Shown: one piece after another, positions 1 through 10,885 of the stretch
How positions within the stretch are numbered: position 1 is the stretch's first letter
How the letters are laid out: each line of letters opens with the position of its first letter
Made by a program: the position numbers and the translations under genes
Notes under the pieces: model-generated
Told to the model about the DNA's origin: nothing
What the model saw: the letters and a program-made list of their open reading frames with translations, nothing else
Database searches by the model: none
Origin: Halocaridina rubra
Taxonomy: Eukaryota > Arthropoda > Malacostraca > Decapoda > Atyidae
Assembly (NCBI GenBank): GCA_037179515.1
Contig: JAXCGZ010021482.1
Span: 5,001 to 17,500, forward strand
Direction of reading: 5' to 3'
Length of the DNA: 12,500 nucleotides

Positions 1-2001
1 TCTTACTCTAACCCTCTGTTCCCTTCCTTCTAAGTAAGTTTTTATCCATTCCAAGACATTTCCACCTATTCTAGCCATTGATTGCAGCTTCCTAATAAGT
101 CTCCCATGTGGAACAGTGTCAAACGCTTTCTGGAAGTCTAGGAATATGCAATCTGCCCAGCCCTCTCTTTCCTGTAAGATTTGGCTTACCTCATCATAAA
201 ATTCTAATAAGTTTGTTACTGTTGATCTTCCTTCTCTGAAGCCATGTTGCCTCACTGACAAAAAGTTGAAGGATTCCAAGTGAAGAGAGATATGTTTCCT
301 TAGTAGTTTCTCCATAACTTTGCAAACTATGCTGGTCAAGGAAACTGGTCTATAGTTCAGAGCCGTATCCCTCCTTCCCTTTTTGAAGATAGGTATCACA
401 TTTGCTTGTTTCCAGCATCTTGGAATCTCCCCCGACTCCAATGACTCCTTAAATATGATACTTAGTGCCACTGATATTGTGTTTGCGCATTTTTTAAGCA
501 CATGAGGGGATATGTCATCAGGACCTGTAGCTTTATGAACATCTAAATCCATCAGCACTTTGCATACCTCTGTGGCTGTAAGGTTGATGTTCTCTAATAC
601 CGGCCCTTGAGCTTCTATCACTGCAATCTGAGGGGGTGGGGTATTTTCTACTGTAAATACTGACTGAAACTCCTTGTTCAATTCTTTGCAGATCTCTTCG
701 TCCGTCTCAGTGATGCTTCCATCCGCTCTCTTTAGCCTTAAAACCTGTTCTTTTACCTTCAGTTTTCCTCTGATAAAGCTGTGGAAAAGCTTGGGATTTT
801 CTTTCGCCTTCCTGGTGATGTCCCTCTCATAATCTTTCTCTGCCTCTCTCCTTTTACTTAGGTAGTCATTTCTTGCTCTTTTGTAGGTTTGCCAGGCATT
901 TATGTTTTTTCTCCTCCTATACCTTTTCCAGCATTTGTCTCTCCACTCCTTAGCTCTTTTACACCCATTATCGAACCATTTCTCTCTGGCATGAATTACA
1001 CCTACTTTGGTGACAGGTATGCAGCAATCTACAATCTTCCCATATTTCTCACAAAAGATGTCATACATTTCTTGTACAGATTTGTTGTAAAATAAGGTTC
1101 TCCAGTCAATAACTGCAAAAAGCTCATTCATTTTGATGTAATCTCCTTTCTGATAGTTCCTCCTCATGTCCTCAGTGCCTCTACTCTCAGGAAGAATGTC
1201 TTCAATGATATACTCCATCAACAACACACAGTGGTCACTCTTTCCAATTGGTGGTTCATACTCAATATTTTCAATATCCAACACATTATCTGTGAACACC
1301 AGATCAAGTAGTGATGGCTCATCCCCACCCCTGGCTCTTGTTGGTTCCATTACATGTTGGTGTAGGAAATTCCCTTGTACGCAATCTAGGAATCTTGCCC
1401 CAAAGGAGTCCTCACCACTGTGTGGGTCAAGATTTATCCAATCTATCTCTTTATGATTAAAGTCTCCCATAATCAAAATCCTACATTTTTTCTCCCGCGC
1501 CATGTTAACAACTGAGTTTATGACTTCAATCGTACCTATATGACTTTCCTCATAAATTTCAAGCCTATTTTGGTTCCTTGGTGGGTTGTATACAACAGTT
1601 ATTATAATGCTCTCTGACCCAGTATTTATGCGAGCAACAAGAAATTCCCTGAACTCACTTTCTATAGCCAAGTTTATCTCTTCAACTTGAATCCTCTCAC
1701 TTATGAGCAGTGCTATCCCTCCACCAGTCCTCTCAGATCTTTCGACCCTTAGTAATCTGAAGCCCTTAGGAAAAACTGTGACACTGTTTATGTCCTCACT
1801 CAACTTAGTCTCTGTAATTGCTACTATATCTGCCTTACTGTTGTGAATCCTATCTTTTAATTCTACTGCCTTACCAGCTAATCCATCAGCATTTGTGTAT
1901 AACAATCTTAATGAGGCCCCATCCCCTGATCTTCTGTCATTATCTTCTTTATCTCCCCTTTGTCTGGAAGTATTCCGTAACGAAAATTTTTCTTCTCTTC
2001 T
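1..2001 (-). CDS. LINE A ORF2, partial: endonuclease and reverse transcriptase
   Basis: The frame is open from the codon after the TGA at 2002-2004 to the left edge, at least 667 codons without a stop. Endonuclease landmarks in order: YTNADGL (about 1900-1880), ITETKL with the metal-binding glutamate (1801-1818), RTGGGIAL, VVYNPP (1579-1596), GDFN (1456-1467), SLLDLVF and KSDHC (1228-1239). All catalytic positions of the exonuclease/endonuclease/phosphatase fold appear present. A basic linker follows. RT blocks then include ATGPDDISP (505-525), NYRPVSLTS, RQHGFREGRST and DFQKAFDTVPH (from 123). The YADD block would lie beyond position 1. The enzyme would nick target DNA and prime cDNA synthesis. 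No in-frame AUG occurs before 1503, already past several endonuclease motifs, so translation probably enters from ORF1 or by a non-AUG route. Confidence 0.92.
1983..1989 (-). promoter_or_regulatory. Candidate -1 frameshift heptamer AAATTTT in LINE A
   Basis: On the minus strand the ORF1 codons read AAA AAT TTT CGT. The heptamer A AAT TTT is in the X XXY YYZ phase, and a -1 slip continues TCG TTA CGG into the ORF2 frame. It lies about 75 nt before the ORF1 stop and within the 94-nt overlap. Downstream structure is weak: GGAA-TAC-TTCC begins about five bases later, and a longer CTTCC/GGGAG pairing is possible. Phase and overlap are seen; function is inferred. Confidence 0.35.
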
Positions 2002-2210
2002 TCATTTCTTTCATCATTTAACCTTCTTGCCTCTTGCAACAAGTTTTTGATCTTTCCCATCTCTTCCTGTGTTCTGTATCGTCTAATGAACACTTCTTTG
2101 CATTCTTGAAGGTCTTTTAGACTTTTTTTTCTCAACAATATTTCCCTACATGTCTCCCCTCTCTCAAAGGTTACTTTTGTTGGTCTCGGCTTTCCTTCCC
2201 TCGAATATTT

Positions 2211-3428
<1,218 letters not shown>

Positions 3429-3730
3429 GCTCTTCCCCCATTATACTACAGCGTGCTATTGCAGCAGTCATAACCGGATATATTCATGTGTTTAAAAGGA
3501 ATTCTCACCAATTAAACTACGGCCACTTGGGTCAGAGTCTGTATTCGCTACTAATATTGGCGATAAAGTAGCAGATGGCGAGTGTGCCTGCAAAGGGTAG
3601 CGGCTTTATTGGTCTCGTTTATGGGAAAAGCAGCTCTGCTAGTCGACTGCTTGTTTCCCAACAAATTAGTCAATATCAGCTGTTTGGGCAAGTAATGTTG
3701 CTGAACCGTTTGCACATATGAAGTCTGGCT

Positions 3731-3820
3731 TCAGATTTGGTCATCCATATTTGACAAGGCTACGGACTAGATTTCTGGGGTCAAATTTGGTTGACCTTAT
3801 ATCTCAAAGCTACGAACTTG
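3731..3820 (+). repeat. Diverged 50-bp tandem duplication, two copies
   Basis: The 40 bases from 3731 align without gaps to the 40 from 3781. The ends are best kept: tcagatttgg/tcaaatttgg and tacggactag/tacgaacttg, about 29 of 40 identical. Copies before 3731 or after 3821 are not convincing. It may be the remnant of a satellite or of an element-internal repeat. Confidence 0.5.
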
Positions 3821-3890
3821 TTTGGGATCAAGAAAAGATAGCGACTCCGCTAAATGGAATAACCTCATCCATGGTTGAGTTGAGTTAAGT

Positions 3891-3929
3891 TAGGTTAGAA
3901 TAGGTAAAGTTGATGCCTAATCTAACCTA
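3891..3929. repeat. TTAGG-like short inverted repeat
   Basis: The 14-base arm taggttagaatagg (3891-3904) pairs with cctaatctaaccta (3916-3929), with one mismatch and an 11-base loop. Both arms are near copies of TTAGG/CCTAA, the arthropod telomere repeat. The number of units is too small to call a telomeric insertion. Confidence 0.5.
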
Positions 3930-4266
3930 GCAATTTACGCGTTTATTTACTGTACTAGGAGTCGTCATCTTTACTTCATCCCTCGTTTGCTCTGCCATTT
4001 CGTGTGTCACAGACAGATGGAACTGGGGGATGACGTCTGGATTAATTATCAGTCTTCTTTTCTCCCATTGTGTATATGTTTCCACTGTTACTCATTGCAT
4101 TCATACAACTCAGATATTCTTACTACTAAGGACACCAAATTCACTTGGGACATGAACAAGTCTCATCAGCTCTTTTATTGTTACTATACCGCCCATGGGA
4201 GTACAATAACCATAACCATATATTCCACTCTCTGGACCTCATTACCGCAACTTTCTTCACTGGATA

Positions 4267-4559
<293 letters not shown>

Positions 4560-4562
4560 GTA

Positions 4563-4701
4563 GTCACTGTGGCTCAAACGGTAGCGTTAGCGACTTTAAG
4601 GCGTTAGGTCGAGGGTTCGCGTCCCGTCACGGTCTGAAGTTAGCAAGGGCATCCATTCAGAATAACGATTACATCAGCGAAAACAAACAAACAAACAAAC
4701 A
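4563..4701 (+). mobile_element. tRNA-derived SINE with (AAAC)n tail
   Basis: The head carries an RNA polymerase III A box TGGCTCAAACGG (4570-4581) and a B box GGTTCGCGTCC (4614-4624), 44 nt apart start to start, as in tRNA genes. The acceptor arms pair only in part (about four of seven) and there is no clear anticodon, so it is not a working tRNA. A short body with AAGGGCATCC (4646-4655), a block common in tRNA-derived SINEs, leads to (AAAC)5 (4681-4701). The five-base sequence ATGTA lies just before the head (4558-4562) and just after the tail (4702-4706), a candidate target-site duplication. It would depend on the enzymes of a partner LINE, which cannot be named here. Confidence 0.85.
4570..4624 (+). 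promoter_or_regulatory. Internal Pol III promoter (A and B boxes) of the SINE
   Basis: The A box at 4570-4581 fits TRGYNNANNNGG. The B box at 4614-4624 fits GGTTCGANNCC except for C in place of the A. The spacing is normal for tRNA genes and tRNA-derived SINEs. Confidence 0.8.
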
Positions 4702-5128
4702 TGTATTTCCATATTTGTACAATTTTTATTCTTCTAAAAATAAAAGTAACTTATAAGTAGACATGTAATTGAACTAATAAGTAAGAGGGTAATACATTCA
4801 GTTAAATTAAATGTAGCTTTCATAGAAAATAGTAATTATGTAATAAAAATACTAACAATAATGATAATAATATAGTAATAATAACACTAAATACAGTATT
4901 GTTATTATCGGCATCATTACCATATTTGTTTTCCTTTCAATGAGAATAATTATATCTTAACTTAGAGAACAGAGAAGTCGATATCAGTTTACATATAGAG
5001 AGGTTAGTGTTAAGGGAAATTGCATTAAATCATTAAGTTTTGTTTATGTGTAAGCAGCAGCTATTTGTCCAAAAGAAAACTATACAGTTTGCCTTTGAAA
5101 GCTGTGAAGGAGGATGCATTTTTAAGAA
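4702..5128 (-). mobile_element. LINE C, 3' part: end of ORF2 and 3' UTR
   Basis: Minus-strand continuation of LINE C beyond the LINE D insertion. It holds the last codons of ORF2 (5128-5061), then an AT-rich 3' UTR of about 355 nt that reaches the (AAAC)n tail of the SINE. The UTR has a nine-base inverted repeat (4878-4886 with 4900-4908). With the SINE and one ATGTA copy removed, the UTR would run into (TAA)n, the likely original tail. Confidence 0.75.
5061..5128 (-). pseudogene. LINE C ORF2, severed C-terminus
   Basis: In one frame the minus strand reads LLKNASSFTAFKGKLY and then SFLLDK, ending at TAG 5061-5063. The pattern of an LKNASSF turn, FKGKL helix and LLxK end is the normal C-terminus of CR1/Jockey-type ORF2 proteins. 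It matches what is missing from the LINE C ORF2 that breaks off at 7759. A TAA in this frame just beyond 5128 marks where LINE D begins. Roughly 15-25 residues between the two halves (the usual LWN.LP region) are absent, which suggests a small target-site deletion. Confidence 0.75.
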
Positions 5129-7495
5129 GTTAATAAATAAGTATACATGGATGAGAGTGGCAAATGGAAGAGTGAAAGAGAGAGCATTGATGGATTATGT
5201 GTTGGTAGCAAAGAGCATGATTGGTAGAGTGAAAGATGTGCATGCAATTAGGGGTGTGGCTGCTGATATGTCTGATCATTTTTTGGTTGAAGCAAACGTG
5301 GGAGTAGCAAAAGAGTAGGGAAATAGAGTGGGGGGATGTAGAATGGAAATAGTGAAGGTGGAAGAGTTGAAAAAGCCAGAGAAGAGACAGAAATATCAGG
5401 ACAGTTTGAGAGTGGCATATGACAGGGTGAAAGAGAGAGAAGTTGGGGAGTTAGGGGAGGAATGGGGGTTGATGAAAGGATGTTTTGTGGGACATGCAAG
5501 TGATGTGTGTGGAAAGAGGTTTGTTGGAGGTGGAATGAGGAGAGGCAGCGAGTGGTGGAATGAATAGGTGAATATGAAGGTGGAAGAGAAAAAGAGGACT
5601 TTTGAGGAATGGCTGCAGTGTAAAAGTAGGGAGAAGGATGAAAAATATAGGGAGAAAAATGTGGAAACCAAGCGGAAGGCAGAGGAAGAGAAGAGGTTGG
5701 CAAATGTTAGGTGGGGACAGGACTTTAGTAGGTCATATGAGGAGAGTAAAAAGAAGTTTTGGAAATAAGTGAAGAGAATAAGGAAGGGTGGATCGGGGAT
5801 GGAAGAGACAGTGAAAGATGTGAATGGACAGATTTTAAGAGTGAACGATGCAAGGAAAAGATGGGCAGAATATTTTGAGAGCTTGCTGAATGTTGAGGAA
5901 GATAGAGAGGCAGCTATGGTGTCAGTGGGGGGTGTTCAAGTGCCAGTAAAGGGAGATGAAAATGAGAGAAAATTACAAGAGAGGAGGTGAAAAGGGCATT
6001 GTATGAAGCGAAAGCTGGTAAAGCACCTGGAGTGGATGGTGTGAGAGCGGAGATGTTGAAAGAAGGGGGTGTGACTGCATTGGAATGTTAGTGAGAGTGT
6101 TTAATATATGCTTTATGTTGTCAATGGTGCCAGTGGAATGGGTGATTGCTTGTATAGTGCCCCTATACAAAGGAAAGGGAGATGTGCATGAATGCAGTAA
6201 TTTTAGGGGTATAAGTTTGATGAGTGTGGTAGGAAAAGTGCATGGTAGGATACTGGTTAATAGGATTAGGGATAAGACAGAAAATGTGATCGCAGAAGTA
6301 CAGAGTGGTTTTAAGAGAGGTAGAGGTTTTATAGATCAAATTTTTATAGTTAGGCAATTATGTGAGAAATATTTAGCAAATGGTAAGAATGTGTATTTTG
6401 CATTTTTGGATCTGGAGAAAGCGTATGATAGAGTTGATAGAGAGGCAATGTGAAATATTTTGAGATTATATGGAATTAATGGTAAATTGTTGCATGTAGT
6501 GAAGAGTTTGTATGAGGGCAGTAGAGCTTGTGTTAGGGTAGGGAATGAAGTGAGTGAGTGGTTTCCAATGAGTGTGGGATTGAGACAGGGATGTGTGATG
6601 TCACCATGACTGTTCAATTTGTATATTGATGGAATTGTAAGAGAGGCGAATGAGCGAGTGCGTAGTCGAGGCTTGAGAATGGTAGATGGATATGATAACG
6701 AGTGGGAGCTGAATCAGTTGCTGTTTGCAGATGATACTCTGGTGGTGGCAGATTCAGAGGAGAAGCTGTGTCAGTTAGTGTCAGAATTTGGAATTGTGTG
6801 TGAGAGAAGGAAGTTGCAAGTGAATGTGGGAAAGAGTAAGGTTATGAGGTGTAGAAGAAATGAGGGTGGTGCTAGATTGAATGTTATGTTGAATGGAGAG
6901 ACACTTGAGGAGGTTAATCAGTTTAAATATTTAAGCTCGGTTTATAGCTGCAAATGGTGGAGTGGAAGCAGATGTGTGTCACAGAGTGAATGAAGGATGT
7001 AAAGTGTTGGGTTCGTTGAAAAGAGTGATGAAGGATAGAGGGTTGGAAATGAATGTTAAGAAAGTTTTGTATGAGAAAGTGGTTGTGCCAACTGTGATGT
7101 ATGGATCAGAGTTATGGGGTATGAAAGTAAGTGAGAGACGGAATGTAAATGTGTTTGAGATGAAATGCCTGAGGAATATGATTGGTGCATCTCGGTTGGA
7201 TAGGGTTATGAATGAAGTGGTGAGAGCAAGAACGGGTGTGAGGAGAGAAATTGCAGCCAGAGTAGATATGAATGTTCTGAGATGGTTTGGCCATGTGGAA
7301 AGGATGGATGATGAAAGACTGCTGAAAAAGGTGATGAATGCGAGAGTTGATGGGAGAAGTGCTGAAGGGAGGTGTAGGTTTGGATGGATGGATGGAGTAA
7401 GGAGAGCCCTGAATGATAGGAGGATGGATGTGAGGGAAGCAAGCAAGCGTGCTAGGAATAGGAATGAGTGGCGAGCGATTGTGACGCAGCTCTGA
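5129..7495 (+). pseudogene. LINE D endonuclease/reverse transcriptase, decayed
   Basis: Endonuclease end: NKYTWMRVANGRVKERALMDYV and MSDHFLV (SDH at 5270-5278). The linker with WWNE, FEEWLQCKSREK and WAEYFESLLNVEED leads to the RT blocks: GKAPGVDGV, VPLYKGKGD, FRGISLMSVVGK, DLEKAYDRVDREAM, VGLRQGCVMSP, LFADDTL (active-site FADD at 6724-6735), GKSKVM and FKYL. The C-terminal part has YGSELWGM, FEMKCLRNMIG, VLRWFGHVERMDDERL and GWMDGVRRAL. It ends at TGA 7493-7495. Damage: in-frame stops at 5316, 5565, 5766, 6451 and 6607, at least the first and last two at expected Trp codons, and frame changes near 5975, 6083 and 6948. The active-site residues survive but the copy cannot make a full protein. 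Confidence 0.9.
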
Positions 7496-7758
7496 TGGGC
7501 ATCTGCTGTTACCACGGGGCTGCATCTTACAGAGGTAGCCCTTTGGTAGGGGTAGTAGGAGAGTTGGCAGTTGTGAAGCGACACAGTTTGTGGAAGTGTC
7601 GGGAGGATGGGCTGTGGAACTCCAGCAGTGCCATCTGAACGGTCGCTAGCTCCCTCGTCAATGCCCATAGAGCAAAGTAATCCCCTTATTGTTTTCTTTT
7701 TTTTTATTTTGGCTACCCCCCAGTTAAAGGGGGAAACAGCCAAGGTAGATAGGTAGAT
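7496..7758 (+). other. LINE D 3' UTR with terminal stem-loop and short tandem tail
   Basis: About 260 nt after the stop. A T-rich run (7690-7710) precedes a stem-loop at 7710-7742: tggct pairs with agcca and ccccc with ggggg around an agttaaa loop. Two perfect aggtagat units follow (7743-7758). A structured 3' end with a short tandem tail fits the RT-recognition region of RTE-like LINEs. The role is inferred from position. Confidence 0.65.
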
Positions 7759-10700
7759 CATTGACCCTGCTTCTGTGTTTGTTCTCTGAAGAAAGAGCTC
7801 ACTGCTCTGTCTTGTGTTGGTTCCCCTTATATCCCTGACTGTTTTTAAATCAAATAGCCAGCTAGGATAATGATGGTCCAAAATTTTGTATACAAAAACA
7901 TAAATAGCATAAGCGACCTTGTTTTCAGCCCACAGCCACCCAAGTTTATTGAGAGCTGGTGTGACGTGGTCATATTTTCTTATTCCTCCCAGGGCAACTC
8001 GAGCTGCAAAATTAATAAGTTTCTGTATTCTGTTTATCTGAGTCTTAGTGGTAGCTCCCCAAGCAGTTGTGCAGTAACTAACGTGACTTACAGCTAGAGA
8101 TTCAACGACAGTTATTCGAGTGGTAGTCTCAAAATTGTCTTTTATACGTGATAAGTACATTAATGTTCCTGTAACCTTTTTGCATACTTTATCTATGTGG
8201 GAATCAAACAACATGTAGTTATCAAAGTGAATTCCTATGTTTTTGACTGTTTCGCTAGGTGTAATAATACTGTCGCAAAAATTAATTGTTGTGTTTTCTG
8301 GAATTTGTGCTATATGCATTGTGTTTTACTTTCGTTAATTAACAGCCCAATTTCTTGAAAATAGTTTAAATTTTTGACAGAGTGTTTTCTGCTCTTGAGG
8401 TCTGCTCTGGGTGATTATTAATATCACCATTAAGGAGTAGTTGAGTCTCATCTGCATATTGTACGACTAGACAGTCAGAAATGAAAGAAGATATATCATT
8501 TACGTAAATGGAGAAGAGGATAGGACCAAGTACTGATCCCTGTGGAACACCAAATGATAAATTTTTTGGCATAGAGATAATGTTGTTAAGACGTATAGAC
8601 TGTTTGCGATTAGATACATACTCTCTAAACCAACTCGGATCAATATTTTGGTTAGTACATTTATGTATAAGAATTTCACGGTTTACACTGTCAAAGGCTT
8701 TTGATAAGTCTAATAATACAAGCAGAGATATTTTTTTCATATCTATATTATTATAGATACTATTCGTAACTTTGAGCAGTGCAGTTTCCGTCAAGAGTTT
8801 CGGTCTGAAACCATGTTGGTTGATAGATAATAGTCTTTTTGACTCTAAATATGATATAAATTGGCATGCAACAATTTTTTCTAATATTTTAGAGAAAATG
8901 GGTTTCAGGGAAATGGGATGATAGTTTATCACATCTTCTCTGTCCCCCTTCTTATGCAGAGGTTTTACATGTGATATTTTCCAAGAGTCAGGAAACTTTT
9001 TAGTAACAATAGAAGTGTTCATAATAGTTAGAATATAAGATACAATCATGTGTAGAGCATCTGTGATGAACTGAAATGGTATACCATCTGGACCATAAGA
9101 GCCAGAGTTTCTTAGGCTCTTAATGGCAAGAATTAGGGTAGCACAATCTATATGATTTACCTTGAAGTACACTCTTGTGTTTACATTATAAGAATTGTCC
9201 TTTAAGCAATTACTCATATTCATTGAGTTTATGTTTTCTTGTGTTTTCTCATATGTATTTTTGTCAACGTTAGCAAAATAGTTTTTAAAGTTTTCCGCTT
9301 TATCTTCCAACTCCATAATATTTTCATAACTTTCTGAGGTAGTCTTTTCATTAGGTAGCATGCTTCTTATCACTTTCCATGTTGCTGCTGTATCATGTCA
9401 AGAGTCATTAAATTGTTTTTTGTAAAAGTCTTTTTTACTTACATTGATGAGACATCTGACACGTTTCTTTTCTGTTTTATAATGTTCTCGGAGAGTCATA
9501 TCATATCTATTAATTTTTAGCTCTTTTTGTATTTGATTTCAGATTTGCATTGCCTCTTTGATGTCATTAGTTAGCCAGGGGGCTGAGGGGCGGGTTATTT
9601 TTCTTGTTACAATAGGTGCACAACTATTTAAGCATTCACGGAAGACTTTTGCTTAAATCTCAACCTGCATATCGACATTATCTGTGTTTTTAATTCTATT
9701 AAGTGCATTTGTGTTGTTGATTAATGTTTCACAAAAGATATCAGGGGAGTAATTTTTTAGACACCGGAATGTCTTGAGGAGAGGCTTCCTTTTGGACTTG
9801 TTTATTTCTAGCATAGCAATGTTCAGTTCGTGGTCTGCAATTGGGCAGGAAACTACGTCCCAATAGGGTATACTTTCCACTTTATTTGTTATTATCAGAT
9901 CTATTAGAGTCCTAGAATTAGGGGTTATGTGGGTCGGCTTTGTCACTATTTGTGTTAACTTCACTGTGTTGATCACCCTTTTCATTTTGTTATCTGCTGA
10001 GAGCAAGTCATTATTAATGTCACCAAGTATGTATATGAGTTTATGGTGCACACAGATATTTCTTAATGTTTCTAGCAGATGACTGAATGAACTGGTAGGT
10101 GCTTTAGGGTGACGGTAAACACACCCTACAATGAAAGATGGAAGTTTCTGATACTGCACAATGATCCATAAATTTTTGAGCTCTTCAGTTTTTTCTAGAC
10201 TTGTGGTTATTTCTGATGCACTAAGATAATTTCTAACATAAATACAGACCCCACCCCCTCGGCCATGGTCACTGAAAAATATTTTAAACTCTGGGATATT
10301 CATATATTTATTTTCAGTTGTGGGAGGAAGCCAAGCTTCACTTACACAGAGGATGCCTATGTTGTAGTCTTTTGTTAGCATTATTATTTCCTCAAAATAA
10401 GTGAGATGGGACTGAGAGTTCACATATAGTAATGTTACATTCTTACCATGTTTCATCAGGGTGGTATCCATAGTCATAGTTGTAGTTTGTTCTTGGAATT
10501 GTCCATGATGTGTTTCGACTATGTGATTCTGCTGGGAATTCATCATTATAGTGTGTTCTGGGGCTAGCCCATGGATCCTGGTGTGTGTACTTGCCGTTGG
10601 ATGAGTAATGCTGATTTGAGTGCTTGCCATGGTATGATCGGGCCTTCCCAAAGTTTATATGCCTAGGTGAGTGTCTAGGGTTGTAAGAGCCATCTCTCCA

Positions 10701-10885
10701 GGAGAAGTCTCTTGTGCGTGGACGGTACTAAGAGAGGTTTGTATTGTTTCTCTTTCTGTAGCCTCGCAGATAGGGGATCGTTTCATAAGCTCTTTGCTGA
10801 TTATTTTGGAATGACTGGAGTTTGGGATATTTTGTAGATAACCCAGATTGTGTCCATTATTTGCACCCGCGATATGGCTGGACAA
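7759..10885 (-). pseudogene. LINE C ORF2: endonuclease and reverse transcriptase, interrupted
   Basis: One minus-strand frame runs from about 10900 to 8366 with in-frame stops at 10655, 9653, 9539 and 9398 (the last two are TGA, probably from CGA). Endonuclease: LLYVNSQSHL, CVSEAWLP, RGGGVCIYV, VYRHP, LGDINND, LIDLIITN and IADHEL (ADH 9830-9838, usually SDH). RT: GPDGIPFQF, KPLHKKGDRED, NYHPISL, INQHGFRP, LLDLSKAFDSVN, FGVPQGSVLGP and YADETQLL (8447-8458). The last has Glu in place of the second catalytic Asp. Two single-base losses near 8375 (A run) and 8317 move the frame before MHIAQIPENTTINF. The thumb region then reads to NTEAGSM at 7759, where LINE D begins. The true C-terminus is at 5061-5128. 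The EN and RT would nick DNA and copy the element RNA, but this copy is dead. Confidence 0.9.
10855..10859 (-). promoter_or_regulatory. TAATG stop/start overlap at the end of LINE C ORF1
   Basis: The ORF1 stop TAA (10859-10857) shares its last A with an ATG (10857-10855). Such a TAATG is used by some LINEs for termination-reinitiation of ORF2. Here the ATG frame closes after 18 codons, while the endonuclease frame is the next one over, so either a later indel broke the link or the overlap is chance. Confidence 0.3.

Larger units (their letters stand above)
5129..7758 (+). mobile_element. LINE D: RTE-like non-LTR retrotransposon, 5'-truncated, nested in LINE C
   Basis: A plus-strand copy that begins within the endonuclease domain and runs through the reverse transcriptase, C-terminal domain, 3' UTR with a stem-loop, and a tail of two aggtagat units (7743-7758). 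It has LINE C sequence on both sides on the opposite strand, so it inserted into LINE C. The left border is uncertain within about 5115-5132 because both elements can be read there. The protein order and the C-terminal WFGHVERM block are those of RTE-like LINEs. The clade is a judgement from pattern. Confidence 0.85.

Noticed and set aside
4563..4634. A functional tRNA gene
   Set aside because: The acceptor stem pairs poorly, the anticodon arm gives no clean seven-base loop, and the unit continues into a SINE body and tail.
4878..4908. Nine-base inverted repeat in the LINE C 3' UTR as a regulatory hairpin
   Set aside because: The region is almost pure A/T and such pairings are expected by chance there.
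5248..7525. Several minus-strand Ser/Pro/His-rich frames opposite LINE D
   Set aside because: These are antisense shadows of a purine-rich coding strand with no domain pattern.
5129..7758. LINE D as a domesticated host gene
   Set aside because: It has five in-frame stops and three frame changes, plus an element-type 3' end and a nested position; nothing suggests selection for a host role.
6979..8319. Single 446-codon minus-strand frame
   Set aside because: Only the first part (8319-7759) is real LINE C sequence. The remainder is antisense of the LINE D UTR and coding region, so it is a chance chimera at the insertion junction.
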